A stretch of DNA of 64,000 nt from contig NC_067485.1 of assembly GCF_947179515.1 (NCBI RefSeq), positions 76,337,346 through 76,401,345 of the forward strand. Reading direction: 5' to 3'. The stretch's first letter is position 1; the number at the start of each line of letters is the position of its first letter. The DNA comes from Apodemus sylvaticus. Its lineage: Eukaryota > Chordata > Mammalia > Rodentia > Muridae. Both the position numbers and the translations under genes were made by a program. The notes beneath the pieces were generated by a model that saw only the letters and a list, made by a program, of their open reading frames with translations, searched no databases and had not been told where the DNA came from. Shown here piece after piece: positions 22,941 to 34,870 of this stretch.

Positions 22941-22953
22941 AAAATGTGTTTTG
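22941..22953. other. Candidate L1 target-site duplication, 3' copy
   Basis: AAAATGTGTTTTG lies at the end of the A-rich tail and pairs with 16534-16546 with one mismatch. The A-rich tail makes the left edge ambiguous. Confidence 0.65.
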
Positions 22954-22956
22954 CAA

Positions 22957-23244
<288 letters not shown>

Positions 23245-23249
23245 TTTGC

Positions 23250-24079
23250 ATGTCTGCTGCCTGTCAGAAGCACTCAGCACAGATAAAGGCAAACAGTGCC
23301 AGAGAGTAAAAGGACTGAACACACACTTGAAGCCAATGATAATAGGAAACAGTAATAGTTGTGCTAACATCCTACCAAGGCAGCAAATCAGTTCACATGG
23401 ATTAAGAGAGCAAGTCATATTGAATACTATGAAAATACATGTATGCATTCAATAATAATTAGTATAGAAGATGTCATTAATTTGAAGTATTACACATGCA
23501 TGTAAGAGTGTGGAGGGAGAAGAGAGAAGAAAGAATATGGTAATTAAGTTATAATCTCAAAAAATATACAAAAAAGAGCAACACATAAAGAAGTTGTTGC
23601 TATTTAAAAAATAGATACAGCAAACATCAATAGACAGAATTCCATAAAATACTACTGGATGTAAATTCACAGACTGCCTTCAACACAATAGTAAGGATTA
23701 AGTTAAACTCCAAGCTTTCTCCAATACACTGGAAATTCAGAACCCCTTCTTCCTGCAAGAAAAGCAAAGAAATCCTACAGTTAACACTACAGAGCAAATA
23801 GACATTTATAGAACATTTCACTCCACCACTGCAGAATATATGTTCTTCGCAGAAACCTATGGAACTTTCTCTAAAACTGAAACACAAAAAAATCTTAACA
23901 CAGAAAAGTTGCAATTATTTCTTGTATTCTATTTCATTACAATAGGATAAAACTAGAAATAACAAGAAAAACTGTATAAAATAAGCAGTCTCACAGGCAC
24001 TAACAACACAGAATTAAAAGATGAAGGAGTCACAAAACTAATCAAGAGAGAAAACTACAAACAACTTCTAGAATTGAAT

Positions 24080-24080
<1 letters not shown>
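23250..24080 (+). mobile_element. Ancient L1 ORF2 endonuclease-region fragment, plus strand
   Basis: A strongly diverged L1. The 23790-23900 part translates to TEQIDIYRTFHS, AEYMFFAETYGTFSKTE, clearly the end of the L1 endonuclease domain. It is followed by TELKDEGVTKLIKRENYKQLLELND near 24010-24080, as in old L1 linkers. The earlier part (23290-23400) looks like VKG-type sequence but is weaker. It is far older than the L1 copies at 16547 or 5083. Confidence 0.6.

Positions 24081-24114
<34 letters not shown>
24081..24114. repeat. (CA)n microsatellite
   Basis: A pure ACAC run of about 34 bp inside the ancient L1 remnant. Confidence 0.95.
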
Positions 24115-24118
<4 letters not shown>

Positions 24119-24246
24119 AAGGAACTGTAGGTTACAATATATGTGGTTTCTAGATTGATCTTTAGACCCATGAATTTCTATATTAAAAATCAAGTGGTTA
24201 CCTAATTATATTCCTTAGGCCATAGAAGAATAGAATAAACAAATCT

Positions 24247-24420
24247 AAAGAGGTACCTATGGTTGGGCGGTGGTGGCACACGCCTTTAATCCCAGCACTT
24301 GGGAGGCAAAGGCAGGCGGATTTCTGAGTTCAAGGCCAGCCTGGTCTACAGAGTGAGTTCCAGGACAGCCAGGGCTATATAGGGAAACCTTGTCTCGAAA
24401 AACCTAAAAAGAGGTACCTA
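24247..24420 (+). mobile_element. B1 SINE with perfect 13-bp target-site duplication
   Basis: AAAGAGGTACCTA occurs at 24247-24259 and again at 24408-24420. The B1 body starts GGTTGGGCGGTGGTGG at 24261 and keeps the standard words TTTAATCCCAGCACTTGGG, TTCTGAGTTCAAGGCC, CTACAGAGTGAGTTCCAG and GGGCTATATAGGG, ending CTTGTCTCGAAAAAC. It is a young, clean L1-mediated insertion into the ancient L1. Confidence 0.97.
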
Positions 24421-25010
24421 CAGAAAGGTATGGTAGAAAATGTTTGCTAGCTGCACACATAATATACACTGAATAAATATCTCACAAAGATAAATACAAA
24501 GGAACTTTTTAAATAGCCATATGAACACATATACTAATGGAAGGAACGGACACAGCTCAGAAAATATACACAAACAGCTAACAAACATATAAATATTAAA
24601 TACGGCTCATTTTTGTAGAAACAAAATTAAAATATGTTGAGACCTCATCATCCCTGTCAGACTATCTTTAAGAAATTAATATTAACAACAACATCATTGT
24701 GTGGATGCAGGTAAAGGTAAGTAACAGACTGTTGGTGAAAGTGTGAGTCTAGTATAAAAGTCAATACAAAATTCTCCTCAGTAACTGGAAATATCTTTAT
24801 AAAGGGATGATGTTATACTCTTAGGTAGACATACCTGAAGACACCTAATACAATGTACCCCATGGTTGCACACACACACACTCATATCTGCAGCTCTATT
24901 AATAATATCTTGGTTATGGAATCAGCCTGGGTGCCCACGAATAGAGAACTAACTAAAGAAAGTATATTATTGGAATATATTGATAAATTTGTAGGTGGAA
25001 ATCTGATACT
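24421..25010 (+). mobile_element. Ancient L1 ORF2 3'-region remnant, plus strand (tentative)
   Basis: Nucleotide words match the Cys-rich end of L1 ORF2: GAGACCTCATCATCCCTGTC, GTGGATGCAGGTAAAGG, ACTGTTGGTGAAAGTGTGAG, GCAGCTCTATTAATAATATC and CAGCCTGGGTGCCCACGAATAG. Its position and orientation fit the downstream part of the element at 23250. The reading frame is lost. Confidence 0.55.
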
Positions 25011-25429
25011 CTTTAACTAACTGTATTTGCATCTGATAGGAAATTGATAACTTAGAGAACGTTCATGCTCATTACGGACACTTGCCTGATCTCCAGAATC
25101 ATGGGCTTGGTGTGCACTTAACATGTTAGCATGGTTGTGTCATGTGTATTGTGTGTACTTACTGTTTCCATAGCTCCGGATAGCATCACCCTTCTGCTGT
25201 CTCCATACCCCCACTTCTCTTCCCCTTTGTGTATCTCTAGAAACATCCTTTACTCAGTGAAAACACTAATGTCTTCTTGGAAAATGTTTCTTAATTTGTC
25301 TCTTCCATCTTTTTTCACAAAATTCATTGCTTGATTCTCTGATCTGTACCAGAAATATGGAGGATAACTTTCAAGGCAATTGATATAACCCACTTTGAGC
25401 CATCTTGAAAACTCCTGTGGAACATTAGT

Positions 25430-26710
25430 GAGTATCAGTTCTTTTATATATATATTTTTTCTATATTCATTGTTTACAATCCCAAAGCTTTCCCTTTTCC
25501 CAGTTCCCCCCTCCCCATATGTTCCATAAGTCCTCTTCTCTCCATCCATTCTCCTATCTTTCCCCCTCCCCTTTCTCTATCCTGGTACTCCCCTACAATG
25601 CTGGATCAAGCCTTTCCAGGATTAGTACCCTCTTCTTCCTTCTTCATGGGAATCATTTGATATGCTAATTGTATCTTCAGTATTCAGAGCTTCAGGGCTA
25701 AGTAATATCCACTTATCAATGATTGCATTCCATGTGTATTCTTTTGTGATTGTGTTACCTCGCTTAGGATGATATTTTCCAGTTCCATTCATTTGCCTAA
25801 AAAATTCATGAATTCATTGTTTTTAATTGCTGAATAGCACTCCATTGTGTATATATACCACATTTTCTGTATCCATTCCTCCACTAAGTGATATCTAGGT
25901 TCTTTCCATCTTCTGGCTATTATAAATAAGGCTGCTATGAACATAGTGGTGCATGTGTCCTTATTGCATGCTGGGGAATCCTCTGGTTATATGCCCAGGA
26001 GAGGTATAGCAGGGTCTTCCAGAAGTGTTATGTCCAATTTTCTTAGCAACCACCAGACTGATTTCCATAGTGGTTGTACCATCGTACAATCCTACCAGCA
26101 GTGAAGGAGTGTTCCTCTTTCTCCACATCCTTGCCAACACCTGCTGTCTCCTGAATTTTTAATCTTAGCCATTCTTACTGGTGTGAGGTGAAATCTCAGG
26201 GTTGTTTTGATTTGCATTTCCCTAATGGCTAATGATGCTGAGCATTTCTTAAGGTGCTTCTTGGCCATCCAAATTTCTTCAGGTGAAAATTCTTTGTTTA
26301 GGTCTGTATCCCATTTTTTAATAGGGTTATTTGTTCAACTGGAGGTCAGCATGCAGGAGAATGCGAATTGATCCCTTCTTATCTCCTTGTACTAAGCTCA
26401 ACTCCAAGTGGATCAAGGACCTCCACATAAAACCAGTCACACTGAAACTAATAGAAAAGAAACTGGGAAAAACCCTTGAGGACATAGGCACAGGGGGAAA
26501 GTTCCTGAACAGAACACCAATAGCTTATGCTCTGAGATCAAGAATTGACAAATGGGATCTCATAAAATTACAAAATTTCTATAAGGCAAAGGACACCGTC
26601 AAAAGGACAAAATGGCAACCAACAAATTGGGAAAAGATCTTCTCTAATCCTACATCCGATAGAGGGCTAATATCCAATATATACAAAGAACTCAAGGAGT
26701 ATCAGCTCTT
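25430..26710 (-). mobile_element. 5'-inverted (twin-primed) L1 insertion with target-site duplication
   Basis: GAGTATCAGTTCTT at 25430-25443 is repeated as GAGTATCAGCTCTT at 26697-26710 (13/14). Inside, 25444-26333 is L1 read on the minus strand: T-rich tail, 3'UTR and the Cys-rich ORF2 end back to an AATAACCCTATTAAA-type word. At 26333/26334 orientation flips, and 26334-26696 is plus-strand ORF2 from FNWRSACRRMRID to SNIYKELK. The inverted piece ends only about 20-25 nt before the place in L1 where the minus piece begins. This is the exact layout expected of twin priming. Confidence 0.93.
26334..26696 (+). pseudogene. Inverted L1 ORF2 segment (C-terminal domain piece)
   Basis: An open stretch of ORF2 between the RT and the Cys motif: SACRRMRIDPFLSPCTKL, LEDIGTGGKFLNRTPIAYA, RIDKWDLIKLQNFYKAKD, KWQPTNWEKIFSNPTSDRG. 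It is the inverted 5' end of the surrounding minus-strand insertion and has no start or stop of its own. The absence of stops in about 120 codons indicates a relatively recent insertion. Confidence 0.9.
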
Positions 26711-26775
26711 GATTAGACTCAGATAATTCTTTTCCAGATCTCTGGTAGAAAAGTCTTACAAATTATCTGTATTTA

Positions 26776-27023
26776 GTCACTTCTTTTTTATTTTTTATTT
26801 TATTTTATTTTATCTTATTTTATTTTATTTTATTTTATTTTATTTTATTTTATTTTATTTTATTTTATTTTTGAGATAGGGGTTTCTCTGTATAATGCTG
26901 GCTTTCCTGCATCTCACTCTGTACACCAGTCTGGCCTCGAACTCAAAAATCCACCTGCCGCTGCCTCCCAAATGCTGGGATTAAAGGCATGTGCCACCAC
27001 TGCCTGACTCTTTGTCACTTCTT
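26776..27023 (-). mobile_element. B1 SINE, minus strand, with (TTTTA)n tail and 10-bp duplication
   Basis: GTCACTTCTT at 26776-26785 and 27014-27023 flank the insertion. The body (about 26873-27010) is B1 in reverse: GAGATAGGGGTTTCTCTG, TCTGGCCTCGAACTCA, GCTGCCTCCCAAATGCTGGG, ATTAAAGGCATGTGCCACC. The poly(A) tail has become a TTTTA pentanucleotide array at about 26788-26870. Confidence 0.93.
26788..26870. repeat. (TTTTA)n pentanucleotide microsatellite
   Basis: About 16 TTTTA units with one TCTTA variant. It is the expanded tail of the adjacent minus-strand B1. Confidence 0.95.
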
Positions 27024-28429
27024 CATACATGAGCCAGTGGCTTCCTAGATCATCAGCCAAGGTCATTACAATGACCCCTCAGGTTCTGGAAGAGGCTTCT
27101 TTTGCAGACCCTCTCTCTTCCCACCCTATTCTTAACATATTTCCTCCTAATATTAGTATTAATAAAAGTCAGTCTCTCTATCCTCAGCTCTTTTTTGAGT
27201 ATACCCAGTTATCTATCTCCTCAAATTCAAACTTTACCCAAATGCAAATAGCTAAATTTTAATAAATTGTAAACTCACTCCTATCAATCTTGATTTCCTT
27301 TGCTTTATTATTATTATTATTATTATTATTCCTCCTTAATTTTCTGTTGAATTGTATAACATTTTAACCTCTATGAAGGAAGAATATATCGACATTTTTT
27401 TTCTAGCTTACATGCCTCAGGCATAAGAACAATATCTGGGAAGCAGCAGGAATTTCATATATCTATAAATATTAATAGTGAATGAATAAAACAAACATCC
27501 CATTCAATACTAAAAGCCATAAGAATGTAAACTGTTGTATATATTTGACAACTCTCATGGGAATTGTACTGTGTTAATTGAAGATCAACACAGGACCTTA
27601 CTAAACAGGTTTAATTAATTGATGCTAAGACTGGATAAAATAAACTGTTAAGTTAGTTTTAAGTCATTGAATTTAAAGAATTTAAATGTTAATAAGGTAA
27701 AACATGCCACATTTGAATGGGGAGAAAACAGAACAAGCCAATATTTCCTATTTAGGCTTTTTGCAGGAGTCTTCTTCTGGGGTAGGGAGCTGGAATGCCT
27801 GAACCCATACAGAAGCAAGGTTGAAGATTAAAACATAGAAACCCAGAGTCATTTCAAAACCTAACATATATATAAGTTTATATGTGCATTAAATACTAAA
27901 GGCTTCAGGAGAAATGAATGAATTTTGTAATTGGATGGCTCTGCAATCTTGGGAGGGTAAAAGGTCTCAGTACAAATTTTGCTTTTGTGTGGAAGCTAGC
28001 ATCTGTTCACTGGGTTAACTAAACTAAGAGAAACTCAACTATTGCATAAATTTCTCCTGCCCTGTTTCTATTAACTTGCTTATACAAATATAAACATTGC
28101 TTAGGAGACACTTTTGAAAACAGGATAATTTATTTAACTTTTGTTTAATAATGTCTACCTATATCCTAGTTAATTGTCAATGTATATGGAACCAAGAAAA
28201 GTCCCCTAAAAAGAACAATTCACAGATGATTTTTTTAAACTTCTAAATATCCCCATTGAATTTTGGACCATTATTTCTAATGAAAATGGTGATAGCTTTG
28301 TTGTTGTTTGTGTGCATGTGTCTGGGCGTGTCTGTGGTTTTGTATGTGTGTGTGTGTGTGATATTATATCTAAAATACAAAACAAAACAAAAAATTATTA
28401 TAAACAACATAGAGAAGAGAGGACGTTTT
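27024..28429. other. No recognised gene; two short microsatellites
   Basis: AT-rich sequence with a TTA run at about 27304-27330 and a TG run near 28344-28358. No coding frame or repeat family is recognised. Confidence 0.45.
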
Positions 28430-28439
28430 TGATTTATAT

Positions 28440-28725
28440 TTCCAGGACATGGTGCATCACTGACAGGAGTCAGGGGAGGCACTCAGACAGGAACATGAAG
28501 CAGAAAGCATGGAATTCAGTTTGATGGCACCACTCATTAGCTGAGTTATACTCAGCTAACTTTTTTAGTAATCATTCCTACCTCCCTAAAGATTGTACCA
28601 TCTAGAGAGGACTAGGTCAACCTACCTCAAACGAAAGATCGATGGATCAAGAGAATTCCCCACAGACGTATCCAAAGGTCAGCCTGTCCTAGGTAACCCA
28701 TCAGGGGAGGCTTTCCTCTCATGTG
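28440..28725 (+). mobile_element. Diverged murid dispersed repeat, same family as 40336-40735 (tentative)
   Basis: Words such as GGAGTCAGGGGAGGCACTCA, GGAACATGAAGCAGAAAGCATGG, GATGGCACCACTCATTAGC and GACGTATCCAAAGGTCAGCCTG match a common murid repeat as I recall it. The better-preserved copy is at 40336. The class (nonautonomous DNA transposon or LTR) is uncertain. Confidence 0.35.
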
Positions 28726-30526
28726 GAAATAGAGATAGTGGTGAGTAAATGTGTGCTGTTGACATCCGCATGGCCATGTCAAGAGCCTCAGTTCCATGGA
28801 AATGGCGTCCTTAGCTGAGGCTTGGTGGGATGGCGAAGCCTTCTGGTCCAAGTATAAATGCTGAGAATGATTGGCCTTTGACTAAAACCATTTATGTAGA
28901 AACTATGGACCACATCCTCCTTCTTCTGGATATTCTCTGCCTTAGACTATTGCCCTACAGAGATCTCCCACAAAAGCTGATAACTTCTCCTCCTTGTGTT
29001 ATAAATAATAAACACGCTGGCTTTCTGAACTGAATAGCAGATGTCTTCCATTAGAGTTAGTACATTCCACTTGATCCCAGCCTTTCTCTAAGTGTTTCTC
29101 TTCATTTTCTTCATTTTTACATCACTGTTGACAGCTCTCAAGCACTATGTAATGCTGAATATGGCACTCTTGCATGACACTAGACTTTGTCAAGTTTGGA
29201 AAGAAAGATAATTAGGACATAAACACCCACACCCACAACCCATAAATGAGTAGAAAGGAGAAAATGCATGACGTACAGATCAGCTGTATGTAACAGTTTG
29301 GTGTTATTCTGCAGTCTGTTAAGACTAGTCATGATTACTTGTATGAAAAGACAACAACTTCTGGCTTTTGAAAGGAGAGAGAAAACAAAAAATAAAAAAT
29401 AAAAGAACTTGGTTTCTCTTAGCTAGTGAATAGAATGGTTTCTGTAGACTGAAATATTGAGAGTAGTCATTGCCATCTCTATTGATTACTGTGACCTTTG
29501 AAATTTTAGGTAAATATTGTTGAGTTTCTCCTTTACTTGTGAGGATAACTACCTATTCATACAACAATAATGATTAAGTGGAAAAAATGTTTATTCTCGA
29601 CTCATTCTCAGGGTCTCATCTCATCCAAACCCAGTATTCTGCAAATGCCAATTATTATTTTTTCTTTATTAATTTTCTAACAGTTTTGTTAACTTGGGAA
29701 ATTAAGTTTAGAGTATTGTAGAGGTTGGGAATTATTATTTTCAAGCAGCCTTTATTGAATTTTTATATTGTTCCAAGTGTGAAAGAAACTTAAGAGAGAA
29801 GATAAGGTGAAGAGGAGAGGAACAGTCTTTGCTTTCATCTTTGAAAATATACTCTTGGTGCGAAGAAATGCTACTATATTCATCCATATTTATGAAAAAT
29901 AAATTGAACATTTAATACTGCATCTAAAGTAGTTGTGAAGCCCCTGAAATAATTATGAAGGACTTTGCCTTCTGTAGAGGAATAGTCTCAGAGGATAAAA
30001 AGAATCAGTTCCATCTAGTACAAAACAAGTTTTCTAAGAATGCTTTCAAATTATGCTCACCACAGTCCTTCTATGCAGTAAGGTCACAATCAAATTAATT
30101 TTAATTTAACACATTCTATAGTTAGCACATTAATTTAAGCATACTACAGGCTAGAGTGAGACCTTTGCCTTTCACACATTGACTGTAAGCACATTATGGT
30201 TTTTATAAACCTTTGAAATGCCAAAATATCATTTATAGAACTTACTCGAAAAGTTTGAGTGCATGAAATATTTAAAGGGGATTGCAAATGTGTCTGCATT
30301 TGAGATAATACACAGGTAGCCACTGTTACATTTATTTAGATTGAAGAACTGGAGGGAAAATGAATGACAGATAAATTTTTAAGTAAATTTGAATTTTTAA
30401 AATTACAGTTATTTGTAATTTTAAACATATTTAATTATGACATCAAATTTAATATTTTAAAAGAATGGCATAGCTAGAAAGTCAAAGCAAAAGTAGCTTT
30501 GATTTTTAAGATAGGCTTCTCCATAG
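28726..30526. other. No recognised gene or repeat
   Basis: About 1.8 kb of AT-rich sequence. Open frames are under 70 codons and overlap on both strands. No repeat family is recognised. Confidence 0.45.
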
Positions 30527-30561
<35 letters not shown>

Positions 30562-30563
30562 TA
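30527..30563. repeat. (TTA)n microsatellite at an L1 tail
   Basis: TTA/ATT units with one ACT interruption. It abuts the 3' end of the minus-strand Lx L1, so it probably arose from the L1 poly(A) tail. Confidence 0.9.
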
Positions 30564-31335
30564 CATCCCACACAATGCCCCTGTCCCAGCCACTCCATAC
30601 CATAAACCTTCCCTCTCCCTCTCCTCCTCTAGGGGTTTGATTCCCCTGGGTATTCTCCTACCCTGGCACATCAAGTCTCTGCATGGCCAAGCACATCCTC
30701 TACCACTGAGGCCAGAGAAAGCCAACCATCTAGTTAGAACAATATATCCCACAGACAGACAACAGCTTTTGGAATAGCTACAGTTGTTTGGGAACCACAT
30801 GGAAACCAAACTGCATATCTGCTACATATGTGCTGGGAAGCTTAGGTCCAGCTTATGTATGCTGTTTGGTTGCTGCTTCATTTTCTGAGAGTTACAAGGG
30901 TCCAGATTAGTTGACTCTGTTGGTCATCTTGTGGAGTTCATATCCCTTCAGGACCTACAATCCTTCCTCCTATTCTTCCATAAGAGTCCCCAAGCTCCAT
31001 CCAATGTTTTGCTGTGAATGTCTGCAGCTGAGTCAGCTGACAGGTGGAGCCTCTCAGAGGATAAACATGCTAGACTCCTGTTTGCACAAAAAACTAGACA
31101 TCATTAATAATGTCAAGGATTGGTACTTGCCCATGGGATGGGTTTCAAGTTGGGTAAGTTATTGATTAGCTATTCCTTCAGTGTCTTATCCATCTGACAT
31201 CCCTGCTTTTCTTGTAGACAGGATACATTTTTGAGTTGAATGTTTTCTGGGTGGGTTGGTGTCCCTATGTCCCTATTGGTATTTTATCTTGGCTACAGGA
31301 GGTAGCCTTTTCAGATATACAGCACAATTTTTATA

Positions 31336-31594
31336 GACCTTGAAAGATCAATTTTCAACATCCTATGGGAAATAAAACCCAGGATGGCAAAAATAATCCT
31401 GAGCAATCAAAACTTTGGGAGGAGTCATTATTGCTTACCTTAAGCTATACTACAGAGCAATATGGATAAAAACTTCATGATACTGGTAAAGAAACAGATA
31501 CCCTGATCAATGCAATCCAATCAAAGGCCCAGAAATGAACCTACACACCTATGGGCACTTGAGTTTTGACAAAAAAGACATGAGAATACACTGA
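31336..31594 (+). repeat. Inverted duplicate of L1 ORF2 sequence inside the Lx 3'UTR
   Basis: Reads as plus-strand ORF2 (KPRMAKIILSNQNF, then a word like ARNEPTHLWAL). It is the reverse complement of about 33025-33250 in the same element at roughly 85% by eye, sharing the exact word TATGGATAAAAACTTCATG. The pair can fold back with about 1.4 kb between arms. Confidence 0.75.
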
Positions 31595-31930
31595 GTGCTC
31601 CAATGCCATGAGTCACAGATAAGGTCATCCCCACTGATTCCTGGGTGCCGCCATTATCATAGGTCTCTGCCATGTCCTGGAGGTGCCATCCAGCTTCCCA
31701 TACTGCCAGTTGCAAATTTCTATTCATTCTCATGGCCACCTGGCCATCTCTTTTGTCCCTCCCAACACCGGATCCTGATTCTATCCCCATTACCCTCCCC
31801 ATCCCCTCTCCCACCACTTCCTTCCCTCCATCTGCCTCTTATGACTATTTTATTCTCCTTTCTAAATGAGATTCAAGCATCCTTATTTGTGCCTTCTTTC
31901 TTGTTTAGCTTTTTTTGAATTTGTGGAGCT

Positions 31931-34110
31931 TAGGAGGGATATCCTGTATTTTGTAAGGATATAAAACAAGTACTTCTAAATGAGTACATACCATGCATAT
32001 ACTTTTGGGTCTGGGTTATCTTACTCAGGATGATATTCTCAACTTTCATCCATTTATCTGCAAAATTCATGATGTTTCTGTTTTTAATAGAGGAATAGTA
32101 TTCTATTACACAGAGGTACCACATTTTCTTCATCTATTCTTCAAATGAGGGACATCTAGGTTGCTTCCAGTTTCAGCCTATTACAAATAAAGCTGATATG
32201 AACATACTTAAGCTATTGTCTTTGTAGCATCTTTTGGGTATATGCTCAGGAGTGGTAGAGCTGGGCCATGAGGTAGAACTATTACCAGTTTTATGAGAAG
32301 CCACCAAATTGATTTCCAAAGTGCTTGTATAAGTTTGCACTACCACCAGCCATGAAGGAGAATTCCCTTGCTCCACATCCTCACCAGCATGTGCTGTCAC
32401 TTGAATTTTTTATCATAGTCATTTTGATGGGTTTAAGACAGAATATCAGAGTCATTTAAATTTGTATTGCCTTGATGACTAAGGACTTTGAAAATTTCTT
32501 TAAGTGCTTCTCAGCCATTCAAGATGCATCTATTGAGAATTCTCTGTTCAACTCTGTATCTTGTTTTTATAAATTGGGTTATTTGTGTTGTTGGTGTCTA
32601 ACTTCTTGAGTTCTTTGTAAATTTTTGGATATTTGACCCTCTATTAAATGTAGGGTTGGTGAAGATCCCCTCCTGATCTGTAGGCTGACATTTTGTCCTA
32701 CTGACTTAAAGTTTTCTGACTTAAAGAGTCTTTGCAGTTTCATGAAGTCCCATTTATCAATTGTTGATGTGGGAGCCTGAGAAATTGGTGTTCTGTTCAG
32801 AAACTTGTTTCCTCTACTGATGTGTTTATGGCTATTTCCTACTTTCTCATCTATGAGATTTGGTATATCCTGCTTTATGTTGAGTTCCTTGATCTACTTG
32901 AACTTGTCATTTGTGCAGAGTGGTTAATACAGATCTACTTTCATTCTTCTACATGTAGACATCCAGTTAGATCAGCAGCATTTGTTGAAGATTCTTTCTT
33001 TTTTTCCAGTGTATTCTTATGTCTTTTTTTTTTTTATCAAAATTCAAGTGCCTGAAGGTGTTTGGGTTCATTTCTTGGCCTTTGATTAGATTCCATTGAT
33101 CAATGTATCTGTTTCTGTACCAGTATCATGAAGTTTTTATCCATATTGTTCTGTAGCATACCTTCAGTTTAAGAGATGATGATTCCTCCTAAAGTTTTTA
33201 TTGTTCAGGATTATTTTGGCCATCCTGGGTTTTTTTTGTTGAGAATTGATCTTTTTAGGTGTATAAAAACTGTTCTGAATTTTGATGGGGATTGCATTGA
33301 ATCTGTAGATTGCTTGTGGTAAGATTATCCTTTTCACTATGTTAATGCTACCTATTCATGAACATGGGAGATCTTTCCATTTTCTGATATCTCTTTCAAT
33401 TTCCTTCAGTGACTTGAAATTCTTGCCATATAAACCTTTCACCTGATCAGATAATGTTATACCAAGATATTTTATATTATTTGTGGCTATTGGAAAGGGA
33501 ATTATTTCCCTATTTTATTTCTTGGCCTGCTTATTCTTTGTATTAAGAAAGGCTATTGATTTCTTTAAGTTCATTTTGTATCCAGCCACTTAACTGAAGA
33601 AGTTTGTCAGCTGTATGAGTTCTCTGGTAGAATTTTGGGTTTTTTTTTATGTATACTATCCTATTATCCATGAATAAGGATACTTTGACTTCTCCCTTTC
33701 CAATTTGTATCATCTTGATCTTTTGTAGGTGTCTTATTGCTCTGGCTGAAGCTTCTAAGATATTTAATAGGTATTGAGAGAGTGAGCAATATTTTCTTCT
33801 CCCTAAGTTTAGAGAAATTGCTTTAAGTTTCTCTCCATTTAGTTTGATTCTGACTTTTCATTTGCTGTATATTACGTTTATTCTGTTTAGGTAGTGCCTT
33901 GTCTCCTGATCAATATGCTTAACATGAAGAGGTATTGGATATTGTCAAAGGCCTTTACATCATCTAATGAAATGATCATGTTATTTTTTTTCATTCAGTT
34001 TGTTTATATGGTAGATTATATTAATGGATTTTTGTATCTTGAACTGTCCCTGCATTCCATGGATGAAGTTCATTTGATCATGGTGGATGATATTTTTGAT
34101 GTGTTCCTGT
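31931..34110 (-). pseudogene. Lx L1 ORF2 remnant (RT C-terminal half and Cys end)
   Basis: Minus-strand words follow L1 ORF2 order back from the stop: MKKMWYLCVIEYYSSIKNRNIMNF, LFISALFVIG-type, the RT-to-Cys linker, the LGITLSD-like region near 33450, and the RT finger region near 34060-34110. The Cys motif near 32330-32390 is degraded. Many stops and indels are present. It once encoded the endonuclease-RT and now has no coding capacity; the endonuclease domain is absent through 5' truncation. Confidence 0.75.
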
Positions 34111-34160
34111 GCTTGCTCTAGTAAGGTAGCTGTGCTCTGAAGCCCTGGCTTTTGTTGATT

Positions 34161-34870
34161 GTGTGACGTGGAAAATTGTGGTATTATTGGAATGTTAAGG
34201 AATGTTTTGCTGAAGCAGACACAAGTGAAAGGATGTTTTGCTTAATCAAGCATGTGAAAGAACCTAAGATAAAGGATTCTTCACCAAGGACACATATGTA
34301 TTTGTTCACCTTACATGCACTGTTGAGTTCTGTTTGTCCTGACTCCACAGACAGAAATGCACTGAAAAACTTCTCAAGAGGTTCCTGAGGCTTCTTGGTG
34401 CTTCTGCAGATTTGGGCTAATTGTCAGAGTGATGTTAGCTGATACAGTCTCATGTGGAGTTTTGCTAAGACGTACTCACATGTTGAGGCAAGACTAATGG
34501 AGTTAACATAATGTTTAGAGGGATTATAAATAAGATTCAATGGACAGTGATAGAGGCTTGGCTTGCTTACATAGCTAGCTTAACAATGATTATCTGCTTA
34601 GACAGAGGCATAGCCGATATTCTTCTGGTATCCCTGATGTTCCTGGTCTCTCCTGCTGACTGGTGCTGGTTAAACTGAGTCCTGACCCTCTCTGCTAGGT
34701 CACGCCTCTGCTGCTGATTCGTGTTTGCTATTCTGACACTGGAACGGTACTGCTTGTTTATTTGTGAAGTATTTTTTTGAGTGAATAGAGCTGATGCTGC
34801 TGACCTGTGAACTGAACTGATTTCCTGACAATGCAGATAAGATTTGCTCCAAAGGAGCAATTTCTAAATA
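34161..34870 (+). mobile_element. Probable endogenous-retrovirus LTR (solo or partial)
   Basis: About 700 bp beginning TGTGACGTGG, with a TATAAATAAG word near 34524 and GC-balanced composition unlike the flanking L1. From memory its words resemble a rodent ERVL-type LTR. I found no gag, pol or env coding frame. The ends are not certain, because a clear terminal CA and flanking duplication were not identified. It is placed directly after the truncated 5' end of the Lx L1. Confidence 0.4.

Larger units (their letters stand above)
30564..34110 (-). mobile_element. Old Lx-type L1, minus strand, with internal inverted ORF2 fragment
   Basis: From its 3' end at 30564 the 3'UTR runs to about 31326 and continues at about 31595-31930. 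ORF2 follows on the minus strand to about 34110, where the sequence equals the RT region around HHDQ...FIHGMQGQF. Both 3'UTR blocks are typical old rodent L1 sequence (CTCTGAGAGTTACAAGGG-like and AATGAGATTCAAGCATCC words) and fit one element in order. Between them lies a plus-strand ORF2 piece (31336-31594). The reading frame is heavily broken, so the element is older than the L1 at 16547. Confidence 0.78.
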
